DNA of 64,000 nucleotides from a virus: the IMG/VR virus record IMGVR_UViG_3300020219_000012, positions 36,343 to 100,342 of that record; one strand, written 5' to 3'. The position numbers and the translations under genes are program-made. How positions within the stretch are numbered: the stretch's first letter is position 1; the number at the start of each line of letters is the position of its first letter. This document shows positions 1 to 7,845 of this stretch, piece by piece. The notes under the pieces are model-generated. The model saw nothing but the letters and a program-made list of their open reading frames with translations. It was not told the DNA's origin and made no database searches.

Positions 1-1
1 C

Positions 2-946
2 CCGCCTCCGGTGCTGGATCGCATGTCCGAGTTTCCGCTCGGCGAGGTGTTCTCGACTCTGACCTCGCTGGGCATCGGCCTGCGCCCCGAGGAGTTCCAG
101 CGCATCGTCCTGGTCAAACAGGGAGCGAAGGCCTTGGCTGACAAGCTCGCCCACCACCGCATGGTCTTCGACGAGACCAAGACGGCCGCCAAGGCTCCGA
201 GCTGGACTCGGGAGTTCGGGCCCTACTCCGTCGACGACTGCAACGAGAAGGTTGCGATGCTGCTCGCTCCTTACATGCAGGAGCGGTCTTGTTATCCGGA
301 GATTCTAAACGAGCGACTCGCTCGTATGGAGAAGCGCGGCGGCAGTGAAGACGCGGTGCGCGAGTCCCAGCGCCAGTGGTATCCGATGACAGACGAGCAG
401 AAGCGTCTGTCGTCGGGCGTCCACGGCCTGGTGCCGGCAAGCCTGGCCCTGGCGGCGGGGTTCCTGGTTTTCAAGAAGGCGTTCCCGGGACTCATGGCCA
501 AGGCCCCGCCGACGCTGCAGGCGATGGGGAAGTTCCCGTGGTTGCTCCCGCTACTACTTGGCGCTGGCGTCGCAACATCAGTTGGGGTTTCCAACATGAC
601 CGCCCCAATGCCCCTTACTAAACATGGGGCGAGTCGCGGGCTTGACGCTAAAAACACTGGGGCCTACCATGAGCCCAAGGTCGCGACGATCGCGCGGCTT
701 GGTCTGATCCCACTTGCATATATGTACTCAGGCATTCAGCAGAAGCGATGGGAACGAGGAGAGCGACTCAATGCTCTCGATCGTTTGATTGCGGTGCGGC
801 CTGAAGTCTTCGCTCTCGGTTCTTTCGCCGCTGGACCTTCCGTATGGAATGGCGTTAAAAGACTTACCGGCGGTTTGCTCAAGTCGGGCTCCGAGTCAAT
901 CGAAGATTCGATCATCAACGCGACTCGCCGGCTTGCGAGCCACTAG
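2..946 (+). CDS. Virion-associated protein, 5'-partial
   Basis: The frame is open from base 2, so the true start is probably outside the window; a GTG at 11 is the first possible internal start but has no visible ribosome site. I do not recognise the family. The protein has two hydrophobic stretches (about residues 140-157 and 172-191 counted from the GTG) and a second half rich in basic and aromatic residues. It is followed 8 nt later by the next gene, inside the same rightward structural operon, so a virion or assembly role is likely by position only. Confidence 0.6.
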   Translation, partial: PPPVLDRMSEFPLGEVFSTLTSLGIGLRPEEFQRIVLVKQGAKALADKLAHHRMVFDETKTAAKAPSWTREFGPYSVDDCNEKVAMLLAPYMQERSCYPEILNERLARMEKRGGSEDAVRESQRQWYPMTDEQKRLSSGVHGLVPASLALAAGFLVFKKAFPGLMAKAPPTLQAMGKFPWLLPLLLGAGVATSVGVSNMTAPMPLTKHGASRGLDAKNTGAYHEPKVATIARLGLIPLAYMYSGIQQKRWERGERLNALDRLIAVRPEVFALGSFAAGPSVWNGVKRLTGGLLKSGSESIEDSIINATRRLASH

Positions 947-954
947 GAGAAGAG

Positions 955-1665
955 ATGCCCACCCTTGGTGAACTGATGGAGAAGTTCGGCTCTGCGGCCG
1001 ATTCGAACAATGACGATGCTGGCGACGAGATCGTCCCGGCTGCCAGGCACAATCCGGCCACTGGCCACAACAAGACCGCTTCTGGAGGGGACGCTATGAA
1101 ATCGCTTACGGACATCTACCTTTCGCTCACCCACGTCGACATGAACAAGGAAGCGGCCCAGGCCGCTTACGCCCCGAACGACGACGTCGACTTCGCCAAG
1201 ATGGCGGAAGCGATGGCAGACGCCGAGGCGACCGAGTACGTCGAGCAGGACCAGTCGTACAACGACGACGGCGGCCAGGACATCGTGAAGGTTGCCCAGG
1301 AGTATGACTCCGCCGGCCGCATCATGGCCCGTGGCTTCTTCGACGAGTTCAACAAGCTCGCCGGCGCGCTCGACACCGCCGCGGCGGACAACCAGATGAC
1401 CGAGTCGGTCTCGGCTGCCTCGACCCCTGCGCTGGGTAACCGTGGCCTGCCGACCCTCGAGACCAACTACGCCGGATCGGCCGCGCACGACCAGGCGATG
1501 GAGACCGCGGGCCAGGCTGGCAAGCAGGTCTACCTCGACTCGCTGGCCCCGGCCAAGTCGATCAGCGCTGGCGCTGGCACCGGCGACGACCCCGAGGCTG
1601 CGGCGCTCTCGCTCGGCAGCGGGTCGCCGGCCGGGTTCGCCACGGTCAAGGATCTCCAGGTCTGA
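955..1665 (+). CDS. Lys/Ala-rich assembly-type protein, paralogue of the next gene
   Basis: 236 residues, start supported by AGGAG 6 nt upstream. Residues 48-70 (MKSLTDIYLSL...) match the N-terminus of the next gene, and the segment AQEYDSAGRIMARGFFDEF near residue 115 matches AQDYDNVGRILAHNVF in that gene, so the two are paralogues. This copy has an additional N-terminal 47 residues. Small, acidic/alanine-rich paired proteins just before a capsid gene fit scaffold or core proteins, but no family is recognised. An internal in-frame start is possible at 1096. Confidence 0.65.
   Translation: MPTLGELMEKFGSAADSNNDDAGDEIVPAARHNPATGHNKTASGGDAMKSLTDIYLSLTHVDMNKEAAQAAYAPNDDVDFAKMAEAMADAEATEYVEQDQSYNDDGGQDIVKVAQEYDSAGRIMARGFFDEFNKLAGALDTAAADNQMTESVSAASTPALGNRGLPTLETNYAGSAAHDQAMETAGQAGKQVYLDSLAPAKSISAGAGTGDDPEAAALSLGSGSPAGFATVKDLQV
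1085..1098 (+). promoter_or_regulatory. Possible internal ribosome site and in-frame start
   Basis: GGAGGGG is followed 5 nt later by ATG at 1096, in frame inside the 955-1665 gene. Initiation here would give a 189-residue product whose N-terminus aligns exactly with the start of the paralogous downstream gene. Nested in-frame starts are known for phage scaffold proteins (for example Nu3 within C of lambda); that this one is used is inference. Confidence 0.4.
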
Positions 1666-1711
1666 CCTGTTGATCTGAGATCGTCCACCGAACCAACAGC
1701 TGAGGACACCC

Positions 1712-2137
1712 ATGAACTCTCTCAAAGAAGTCTACGCAGGCATCGCGCAGCAGGACCACGTCAAGGTGGCTCAGGCTCGCGACACCCATGTCGAGTCGGC
1801 GGATTACTCCGACGTTGACGCTGGCCTCATGAAGCAGGCCCAGGACTACGACAACGTCGGTCGCATCCTCGCTCACAACGTGTTCAGCGACATGCTGAAG
1901 ACGGCCCTCGACGAGTCGGCGCCCGGCGCCGGCGACGAGGAGAAGGCCAAGGCGCTCGCGGCGCTCCTTGCCGCTGCCAATGGCGAGAAGGCGGCCGAGG
2001 GCGAGGACGAGGACGAGTCCGAGGAGAAGTCCGAGGAAGGCGAGAAGAAGGCGAGCGCCAAGGAGGCCATTCTTCGGCGCATGTCCCAGGATCCGCAGTA
2101 CGTGGCCCACCTCGTGGGCAAGTACTACGGTCGCTGA
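1712..2137 (+). CDS. Assembly-type protein with acidic C-terminus
   Basis: 141 residues, GAGG ribosome site before ATG. The N-terminal 70 residues are paralogous to the preceding protein (MxSLxxxY start; AQxYDxxGRI motif; then F-x-x-x-x-K-x-A). Residues about 90-120 are a run of Glu/Asp/Lys, a composition common in scaffold and core proteins. Likely head assembly or internal head protein by context; no database family can be named. Confidence 0.6.
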   Translation: MNSLKEVYAGIAQQDHVKVAQARDTHVESADYSDVDAGLMKQAQDYDNVGRILAHNVFSDMLKTALDESAPGAGDEEKAKALAALLAAANGEKAAEGEDEDESEEKSEEGEKKASAKEAILRRMSQDPQYVAHLVGKYYGR

Positions 2138-2168
2138 TCACCTCCCCGCTCCTCGCTAGGAGGTCCCC

Positions 2169-2597
2169 TTGGGTTTCACACTCGACCAGCTTCTGGAAAC
2201 GACGGGCGTTGGCGGCCTGTCTGGCCGCGATCTCAAAAAGACCGCTGCCAAGCAGGACGGCCGCGAACTGCTCAAGCTCGCGGAGCGATGCCGTCGTGCC
2301 GCCGACGTTGTCGAGGAGGTCCGGCCGATCGTCGATGAGCGCGACCTCGTCGAGAAGACTGCGGCCGTTCAGATCATTCGTCGAGCCATCGAAGAGATTC
2401 GGGAGATCGACGGCGAGGTGATCGAGAAGGTGGCTTCGCCCTCGACGCCTTCGCAGCAGGCGACCTTCATCAAGGCCGCGCTCGAGGCAGGGCACCCGCC
2501 CGAGTCCATCGCCCGCTTCCTCGACAAGGTTCCCGGTGGCGCACCCGCTCGTCCCGCTGAGAAGCGGAAGAAGACAAGCGGCACGATCGTCGGATAG
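2169..2597 (+). CDS. Hypothetical helical structural-operon protein
   Basis: 142 residues. The TTG start at 2169 is chosen because a perfect AGGAGGT lies 4 nt upstream. The sequence is mostly charged helix (for example RELLKLAERCRRAADVVEE) with a proline-containing tail. It is the last gene before a strong terminator, closing the first structural transcription unit in the window. Function unknown; the LLKLA segment resembles the short motif recurring in neighbouring virion proteins. Confidence 0.6.
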   Translation: MGFTLDQLLETTGVGGLSGRDLKKTAAKQDGRELLKLAERCRRAADVVEEVRPIVDERDLVEKTAAVQIIRRAIEEIREIDGEVIEKVASPSTPSQQATFIKAALEAGHPPESIARFLDKVPGGAPARPAEKRKKTSGTIVG

Positions 2598-2613
2598 GCC
2601 ACCTGACTCCGAC

Positions 2614-2641
2614 AAGCCCGGGTCCTCCGGGCTCTTTTTTT
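2614..2641 (+). terminator. Rho-independent terminator
   Basis: The stem AGCCCGG/CCGGGCT with a four-base TCCT loop is followed by seven T residues. It sits 16 nt after the stop at 2597 and separates the first four structural genes from the capsid operon. Confidence 0.88.
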
Positions 2642-2662
2642 ACTCCGAAATGGTCGCGCGAT

Positions 2663-2690
2663 TTGACGTTATTCGGGTCACGCGTACCAT
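2663..2690 (+). promoter_or_regulatory. Sigma-70-like promoter for capsid operon
   Basis: TTGACG, 16-nt spacer, TACCAT, directly after the terminator and 14 nt before the ATG at 2705. It is placed to drive the capsid and tail gene run. Confidence 0.6.
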
Positions 2691-2704
2691 CAGAAAGGCA
2701 AACG

Positions 2705-3013
2705 ATGAGCAACGTCGAAAACAAAGACGAGCTTCTAAAGGAAGCCGCCGGCGCCCTGGAGCAGTCCCAGCGTCGCATGGAAGCGACGAAGCTGGCGTTT
2801 GAGATGGTTGAGCGCGGGAAGATCGTCCCGTTCTCCGACTATGCATCGTTTGAAACTAAAATTGCCTCCCTCATGAACAAGGACCTCCGGGTCGTTGAGG
2901 AAGCACTCGAGATGGACGGTAGCCTTGCCGATTTTGGCAAGGTCGCATCAGAAGCCCGTCCTACTGGCAACGACCCGGCTAGCAACTTTTTTCACGCGCT
3001 AGCGGACGACTGA
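2705..3013 (+). CDS. Small helical protein upstream of capsid genes
   Basis: 102 residues. The ATG at 2705 is preferred over upstream TTG codons because the latter lie in the promoter -35 box, and GAAAGG precedes the ATG. The sequence is predicted helical (KDELLKEAAGALEQSQRRM) and acidic, ending NFFHALADD. Position directly before decoration-type and capsid genes suggests a head role; it is not a recognised family. Confidence 0.6.
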   Translation: MSNVENKDELLKEAAGALEQSQRRMEATKLAFEMVERGKIVPFSDYASFETKIASLMNKDLRVVEEALEMDGSLADFGKVASEARPTGNDPASNFFHALADD

Positions 3014-3040
3014 TCGCAGTTCCTTTGAAGGAGGACTCAG

Positions 3041-3556
3041 ATGGCATTTCCGGTTCCTAAGGATGTTCGCACCACCCGTGATTTCGAGCTGGTTCTAGGC
3101 CAGGACGAAGTCCTTCGTCAGTCGATGGCAATCGCTGATCTGACCAAGAATCTAGATGTTGGCGAGTGGGTCAAGCCTTCCACCAGCGGCGGCGTCACCA
3201 AGGCGGCCAAGCTCGTCGTTGGCGACACGCTCGCAGCGCCGGCGCTTGGCGCTCGCGCTTCCTGGACCCGCTTTCGTCCCGGCGATGCGTCGACCGGCCA
3301 GTCGGACGCTCTCGCAACCGGTACCTGCGATCTCCTGGGCGGCACCTACCAGGCCAAGACCAAGATCTACGACACCGCCAGCGTGCTGTTCGCGCCGGGT
3401 CGTCTTCTAGTCGCGAAGTGGGACTCGGTCAACGACCGAGGCTATCTCGACGCCCTCGACCCGGCTGCCGCCACCATCCGTCAGCTCCAGGCTGTCGTTG
3501 GTCGCTGCATCGAGGTCGCCGGTGGCGTCCTTCATTACGAGAGCCCGGGCCTCTAA
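3041..3556 (+). CDS. Head decoration-type virion protein
   Basis: 171 residues with a strong AAGGAGG site. Beta-rich, with low charge and a long Gly/Ala/Thr content. It lies 46 nt before the major capsid gene, the position commonly used by capsid decoration or stabilisation proteins. No catalytic motif is visible. Assignment rests on gene order and composition, so an alternative virion role is possible. Confidence 0.5.
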   Translation: MAFPVPKDVRTTRDFELVLGQDEVLRQSMAIADLTKNLDVGEWVKPSTSGGVTKAAKLVVGDTLAAPALGARASWTRFRPGDASTGQSDALATGTCDLLGGTYQAKTKIYDTASVLFAPGRLLVAKWDSVNDRGYLDALDPAAATIRQLQAVVGRCIEVAGGVLHYESPGL

Positions 3557-3601
3557 GGGTCTCCTGGTAACCCCCCAAAGAAAGTACACAGGAGAAATCC
3601 C

Positions 3602-4495
3602 ATGGACCAGATCGACGCCGCAACTTTCAACAACCTGTTCATCTCGAAGCTCGACACCCACGACGGTCTCGAGAAGGCCGCCCAGGCGGGTGGCGCCTTC
3701 GTGCGTGAGCGCCTGCGCGAAGTCAGCTTCGCGCGCAGCATCGTGCCGCCCGAGTACGTCACCAAGGCGGACTGCCAGCGCTCGGTGAACCACGACACCC
3801 TCGTCAAGATCGTCGACATCGAGCCGCAGTCGTCTGCCGCCGCTGTCAACTTTCGCGGCAAGGCGTTCGAGCGCTACATCGAGGGCGATCGCTACGAGAT
3901 CCCCTTCTTCAAGATCGAGTCCGAGAAGTTCCGCAAGAACGAGGCGGAGCTCCTGGCCTACGACTACCCGGTGACCAAGGTCATCGAGGAGAACTCGGTC
4001 AAGGACATCCAGAAGATCGAGGACGGCAAGTTCATCGAGTTCACCAACGCGGTCATCGTGGCCAATGGCAAGACCATTACTCCGGCGGCGGCGGGACCCG
4101 CAACCTCGGAGAACCTCGTCAAGCTCTTCAAGGCGCTGGATACCGACGAGCTCGCCGTCGGCACCATCCTGATGCACAAGGCTGACTGGGATGACTTCAT
4201 GACCCAGGAGTCGGCTGTCATCGGAAGCCCGCTCGCCTCGGAGATCCTGGTCAACGGCTACAAGTACAACACCATCCTCGGCCACAAGCTGGTGGTGACT
4301 ATCAAGTCGTCGATCGTCGTCCCCGGCGACATCTACATCTTCACGGACCCGAAGTACCTCGGTAACTTCTACATCCTGAACGACACGAAGTTCTACATCG
4401 AGAAGCGTGGCGACATGGTGTCGTGGCAGACCTGGGAGTACATCGGCATGGGCTACGGAAACCTCCGCGCCTGCGCGAAGATGACCCTGACCTGA
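3602..4495 (+). CDS. Major capsid protein (HK97-fold type)
   Basis: 297 residues, AGGAG site. It has the look of major capsid proteins of large myoviruses: an N-terminal helical arm, a central alpha/beta body, and a C-terminal segment containing DPKYLGNFYILND, FYIEKR and SWQTWEYIGMGYGN, typical of the P-domain/A-domain end of this family. No protease domain is fused and the N-terminus shows no long scaffolding extension. It sits between decoration-type and connector genes. The HK97 fold is inferred from family resemblance. Confidence 0.8.
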   Translation: MDQIDAATFNNLFISKLDTHDGLEKAAQAGGAFVRERLREVSFARSIVPPEYVTKADCQRSVNHDTLVKIVDIEPQSSAAAVNFRGKAFERYIEGDRYEIPFFKIESEKFRKNEAELLAYDYPVTKVIEENSVKDIQKIEDGKFIEFTNAVIVANGKTITPAAAGPATSENLVKLFKALDTDELAVGTILMHKADWDDFMTQESAVIGSPLASEILVNGYKYNTILGHKLVVTIKSSIVVPGDIYIFTDPKYLGNFYILNDTKFYIEKRGDMVSWQTWEYIGMGYGNLRACAKMTLT

Positions 4496-4534
4496 TCCAT
4501 TGACCGACTGCTGGTCTGAGGATACCGTCACCCC

Positions 4535-5014
4535 ATGAAGTTCAACGTCACCAACGTTTCCACGCGGTCTGAAAAGGGCGCGCGAAATGTCTTCCTGACG
4601 GAAGCCGGCAAGCTCCTCAAGGCGGGAGATTCGATTGCGTGCAATCGTATCGACAGCGGAACTTGGGGCCTGGAGAAGGCCGGCATCCTGAAGATCGAGG
4701 AAGGCAACTTCCCGACCCCGCCGATCTTCACGGATAAGCCAAAGGCCATCGAAGATGACCAAACTGCCACGGCCCCCAAGGCTGAGGATGTTGCGGTTCG
4801 TCGGGCCGAGGCCGAGGCCATGGACAAGCGGATCGCCGCTGCCAAGGCGCTCGATGATGCGAAGGTCGCTGCCGAGGTTGCCGCCAAGGCGCCGCCGGTG
4901 GTGGCGCCTGCGACTGACGAGTCGCATGACTCGCCGGTGACCGACGAGTCGCATGACTCGCCGGCCGCTGGCACGACCACGGCTTCGAAGAAGCATCGCG
5001 GCAGCAAGTTCTAA
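4535..5014 (+). CDS. Virion protein with Ala-rich coil and TDESHDSP repeats
   Basis: 159 residues. The N-terminal ~70 residues form a compact beta-type domain (VTNVSTRSEKGARNVFL), then a Lys/Ala/Glu helix, then a linker with two tandem TDESHDSP units (nt 4913-4960) and a basic tail. Domain plus flexible repeat resembles head fibres or connector accessory proteins. Function unknown; the placement after the capsid gene supports a head or neck role. Confidence 0.55.
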   Translation: MKFNVTNVSTRSEKGARNVFLTEAGKLLKAGDSIACNRIDSGTWGLEKAGILKIEEGNFPTPPIFTDKPKAIEDDQTATAPKAEDVAVRRAEAEAMDKRIAAAKALDDAKVAAEVAAKAPPVVAPATDESHDSPVTDESHDSPAAGTTTASKKHRGSKF

Positions 5015-5043
5015 ACCTGCCGGCAACCCCGGGAGGCTAGGAC

Positions 5044-5520
5044 ATGCCTACGACGATTGGTACTGAGGAGCAGCGCCGGGCGCAGGAAGCGCGGCGGCTG
5101 CTTCGCCTTTTCTTGAACGACACCCCGGAGCTGAATCGCTTGATTCGGACCCAGGAGTCAGACGACGCCAAGCTCGACCTGGCGTTGCTGCTGGCCGTCG
5201 ATGATTACAACATCACGGCTCCGCTACTGGGCAACGTCCAGGTATGGAACTTCCCGTCGATGTTCATGCTCATCTACGGGGCATCGATTCAGGTCCTGCG
5301 CAGCGCCGGACTCCTGCAGTCGCGCAATGAGTTGGCCTACAGCTCCGGCGGGGTCTCGGTTCGGATCTTCGACAAGACCCAGCTCTACCAGAGCTGGATT
5401 GCCCAGTTCGTCGCCGAGTACGAACTAAAGAAGCGCAACTTCAAGATGGCGCTCAACATCGACGCCGCCCTCGCGGGTGGCGTCTCCTCTGAGTATTCCA
5501 TCCTCAACTACTTCTGGTGA
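5044..5520 (+). CDS. Head completion or neck protein
   Basis: 158 residues, GGAGG site. Helical N-terminus followed by an alpha/beta body. It follows the capsid gene set and precedes the sheath by four genes, the usual place of head completion or connector proteins. No specific motif is seen, so the name is positional. Confidence 0.5.
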   Translation: MPTTIGTEEQRRAQEARRLLRLFLNDTPELNRLIRTQESDDAKLDLALLLAVDDYNITAPLLGNVQVWNFPSMFMLIYGASIQVLRSAGLLQSRNELAYSSGGVSVRIFDKTQLYQSWIAQFVAEYELKKRNFKMALNIDAALAGGVSSEYSILNYFW

Positions 5521-5523
5521 ACC

Positions 5524-6396
5524 ATGCTGGCGTTCTCCAGGCTCGATATCATCATCGCCGAGCTCGGTGGTCCGCCATCGAACATCGCCCGCGTGCTTGT
5601 ATGCTGGGAGCTGGTCACCCAGCACAGCGGCCTTCCTGCGACGCAGTTCTTCGTGGAGCGGTCGCTGTCTCCGCAGTTCACGGACGGCGAATACGACGTA
5701 ATCAGTAATGCGATCCCTGGGGCCGCTGGCGATTACGTCTACGAGTACACGGACATCACGCCCAACCTGTTCAGCTTCTGGCGGATGTACTTTTATCGAA
5801 TCCGTGCGGTGACGCCGGACGGGACCGTCTACTCACAGATCCGCAGCTGGGAGACGTCGCCGCGCCCGCACGAGCTCGCCATCATCGAGCGCCATGACTT
5901 CGTGCTTCGGTACCTGCAGGGGCAGCCCAGCTTCGCCTTCGTGGAGCGCACCATCGGGTCCGCCCGCTGCAACTGCTACGACGCCACAGCAGGTCGCAGT
6001 CGGAAGTCGAACTGCACCGACTGCCTGGGGACCGGGCGGCAGCGCCCGTTCTTTGAACCGATTCCGCTCTACGTCGACTACAACCCCGACGAGAAGCTCG
6101 TTCAGATCGCCAGCATGGGCGAGCTCCAGATGAACGAGAAGGACTCGTGGTTCTCGGCTTACCCACGGGTCAAGCCGGGAGACATCATCTACCAGGTACA
6201 GAACGCCATGCTCTGGCGCATCTCCCGGGTCAGCGTCATCCAGCCCATGGGCACGACGATTCAGCACGTCGCCCGCCTGACCGGCCTCGAGCGCAACGAG
6301 GTTGAGTACCAGCGTCTGGTTCAGCGGATTGCCCCGGAGAGCCTCCAGGGAATCGTGCAAGAATGGGAAATGCTCAAGCGGGAGCGGATGTTCTGA
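5524..6396 (+). CDS. Neck/connector protein with CxC...CxxCxGTG zinc site
   Basis: 290 residues. Residues about 20-110 look like a fibronectin-III-like beta sandwich (FVERSLSPQF, YYRIRAVTPDG). Around residue 150-175 there is RCNCYD followed by NCTDCLGTG, a probable zinc knuckle resembling the CxxCxG units of DnaJ. The same combination occurs in neck or head-tail proteins of large myoviruses, to my knowledge without assigned function. The stop overlaps the next start as TGATG. Confidence 0.6.
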   Translation: MLAFSRLDIIIAELGGPPSNIARVLVCWELVTQHSGLPATQFFVERSLSPQFTDGEYDVISNAIPGAAGDYVYEYTDITPNLFSFWRMYFYRIRAVTPDGTVYSQIRSWETSPRPHELAIIERHDFVLRYLQGQPSFAFVERTIGSARCNCYDATAGRSRKSNCTDCLGTGRQRPFFEPIPLYVDYNPDEKLVQIASMGELQMNEKDSWFSAYPRVKPGDIIYQVQNAMLWRISRVSVIQPMGTTIQHVARLTGLERNEVEYQRLVQRIAPESLQGIVQEWEMLKRERMF

Positions 6397-6641
6397 TGCG
6401 CCCATTTCTAAACGGATTCGCCCGCGAGCTAGTCAAGCTCGCCGCCTTCCCGCAGCAGGAGCAGAGCCCTGGCTCGTTTGATGCCGCAACTGCCACGTCG
6501 ATGGATTCGACCTCCGGGACTGGAGCGAAGGCTGGCGTGAAGGCCGCAGTTCCCACGCAAACCGCCCAGGCCCCCAAGAAGATCTCGCCCACGCCGCTCA
6601 CCACCCCAAACGCCATGGTCGACGTCGCTTCGAAGTCGTAA
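6396..6641 (+). CDS. Small virion-type protein with FARELVKLA N-terminus
   Basis: 81 residues, start at the ATG overlapping the previous stop (TGATG), which removes a longer out-of-context upstream start. The N-terminus MRPFLNGFARELVKLAA carries the short FxxELxKxA motif also seen in other structural genes here; the rest is Pro/Thr/Ala-rich and probably disordered. It ends TAATG with the next gene. Function unknown. Confidence 0.55.
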   Translation: MRPFLNGFARELVKLAAFPQQEQSPGSFDAATATSMDSTSGTGAKAGVKAAVPTQTAQAPKKISPTPLTTPNAMVDVASKS

Positions 6642-7162
6642 TGAACATCTCTTCCTGGATATCCTTTGAGCCGGGCTCCGGCGACGAGAAGTCTGAAGAG
6701 ATCGACTCGCTGGCGAAGTCGCGGCTTGCCGCGCAGATCCAGACCCGCCTCCGCAATCAGGTCGACCCCGGCATCGACCTCCAGTCCGCTCGGCGCGCTC
6801 AATCGATCCAGGCCAGGGAAGCTGACGGGCAGATCGTCATCAGCGAAGACGACCAGGCCAAGCTGTTCTCCGGGGGCCAGGAGCAAGGCGAGGACGACTC
6901 TGAGCCGCCCGCTGGCAACCTGGACGATCTGTTCAAGCCAGGCTCCGGTGTGCCCGAGTCGGTCAGCAATCCCGATGGATCGACTCAGCTTGTTTTCAGA
7001 TCGATCAAGGCCGCCGACGTGTTCGGCGAGCAGACCAAGCTGCGCCGCTCCGAGGCGACCGAGCACGCCATCTCGGATGCGCTTCGCAATGGCGTGGTCG
7101 ACGCCATCGAGAATGCGACCGATGAAGTCGAGCGTATGCGGGGCGGGGGCCGCGGCAGATGA
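6641..7162 (+). CDS. Hypothetical structural-operon protein
   Basis: 173 residues, coupled to both neighbours (TAATG at its start, ATGA at its end). Charged, largely helical, with a Gly/Glu/Asp-rich centre and a basic Gly/Arg tail (RMRGGGRGR). No recognised domain. Position between connector genes and the sheath suggests a neck or tail-completion role. Confidence 0.5.
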   Translation: MNISSWISFEPGSGDEKSEEIDSLAKSRLAAQIQTRLRNQVDPGIDLQSARRAQSIQAREADGQIVISEDDQAKLFSGGQEQGEDDSEPPAGNLDDLFKPGSGVPESVSNPDGSTQLVFRSIKAADVFGEQTKLRRSEATEHAISDALRNGVVDAIENATDEVERMRGGGRGR

Positions 7163-7824
7163 GCGAGCCGGTCATCACACAGGACAACGCCCGTAGCCTC
7201 CACGACGAGACGCAGCGGTACGTGATGCCCCATCAGGTCATCAAGAACCACATCCTCGAGGTCTGCCAGCTTCTCTTCGCCGACGCCACCAACCCAACCG
7301 GGTATACGTGGTCGCCCGAGGAGGAGAAGTCGACCATCCGAATCTGCGACAAGCACGCCTTCAACCTCGACAACGTCGGGGCTAACCCAGCCGTGGTGGC
7401 CAATCGAGGACCTCAGGCGTGGGCTAAGACCTCCGGATTTCGGCAGCTCCAGGGCGTGGACCTGCGGACGGACACCAGAACCTATATTGACCTGGTCCGA
7501 GGCAGCGTCATCCTGTCCTGCTTTTCCAGGTCGGGCCTTGAGGCTGAGGACGTGGCGGGGTTCCTGTTCGAATCCCTCCAAGTCTTTCGCGATGTCCTGC
7601 GGAAAATCGCAAGACGAGGTATCATCGTGCCGCATCATCTGGGGTTCTTCAGGATCGAAGCCTCCAGCATGGGCGAAGAAGCTCTCGTTAAAAGTGACTC
7701 GCGCCCCGACATCTCGGTTGTCCCCGTGGCTATCCAGGCAACGGTCCAGCGGCGCTACAGCGTAGAACCCACGAACTCCCAGAAGCTGCAGAACATCGAA
7801 GTCCGGACAAGCAGGCGTGGTTAG
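7159..7824 (+). CDS. Tail-completion-type protein upstream of sheath
   Basis: 221 residues beginning at an ATG overlapping the previous stop. The sequence is a mixed alpha/beta fold with a long central helix (AGFLFESLQVFRDVLRKIARRG). In contractile-tailed phages the gene just before the sheath often encodes a tail terminator or neck protein; the placement fits but sequence alone does not prove it. Confidence 0.5.
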   Translation: MSEPVITQDNARSLHDETQRYVMPHQVIKNHILEVCQLLFADATNPTGYTWSPEEEKSTIRICDKHAFNLDNVGANPAVVANRGPQAWAKTSGFRQLQGVDLRTDTRTYIDLVRGSVILSCFSRSGLEAEDVAGFLFESLQVFRDVLRKIARRGIIVPHHLGFFRIEASSMGEEALVKSDSRPDISVVPVAIQATVQRRYSVEPTNSQKLQNIEVRTSRRG

Positions 7825-7845
7825 CAACTCATGAGGAGCATTTAG

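Noticed and set aside
4913-4960. Tandem TDESHDSP-coding repeats as a possible CRISPR array
   Set aside because: The repeats are in frame inside a gene and directly adjacent without spacers; no CRISPR array was seen anywhere in the window.
3407-5026. Long open frame (539 residues) on the minus strand over the capsid genes
   Set aside because: It is antisense to the major capsid and following genes, has no ribosome site and its translation lacks normal protein character; GC-rich antisense frames are expected here. Similar antisense frames at 8611-9909, 18138-19148, 23292-24284, 59880-60914 and 61227-62333 were rejected for the same reason.
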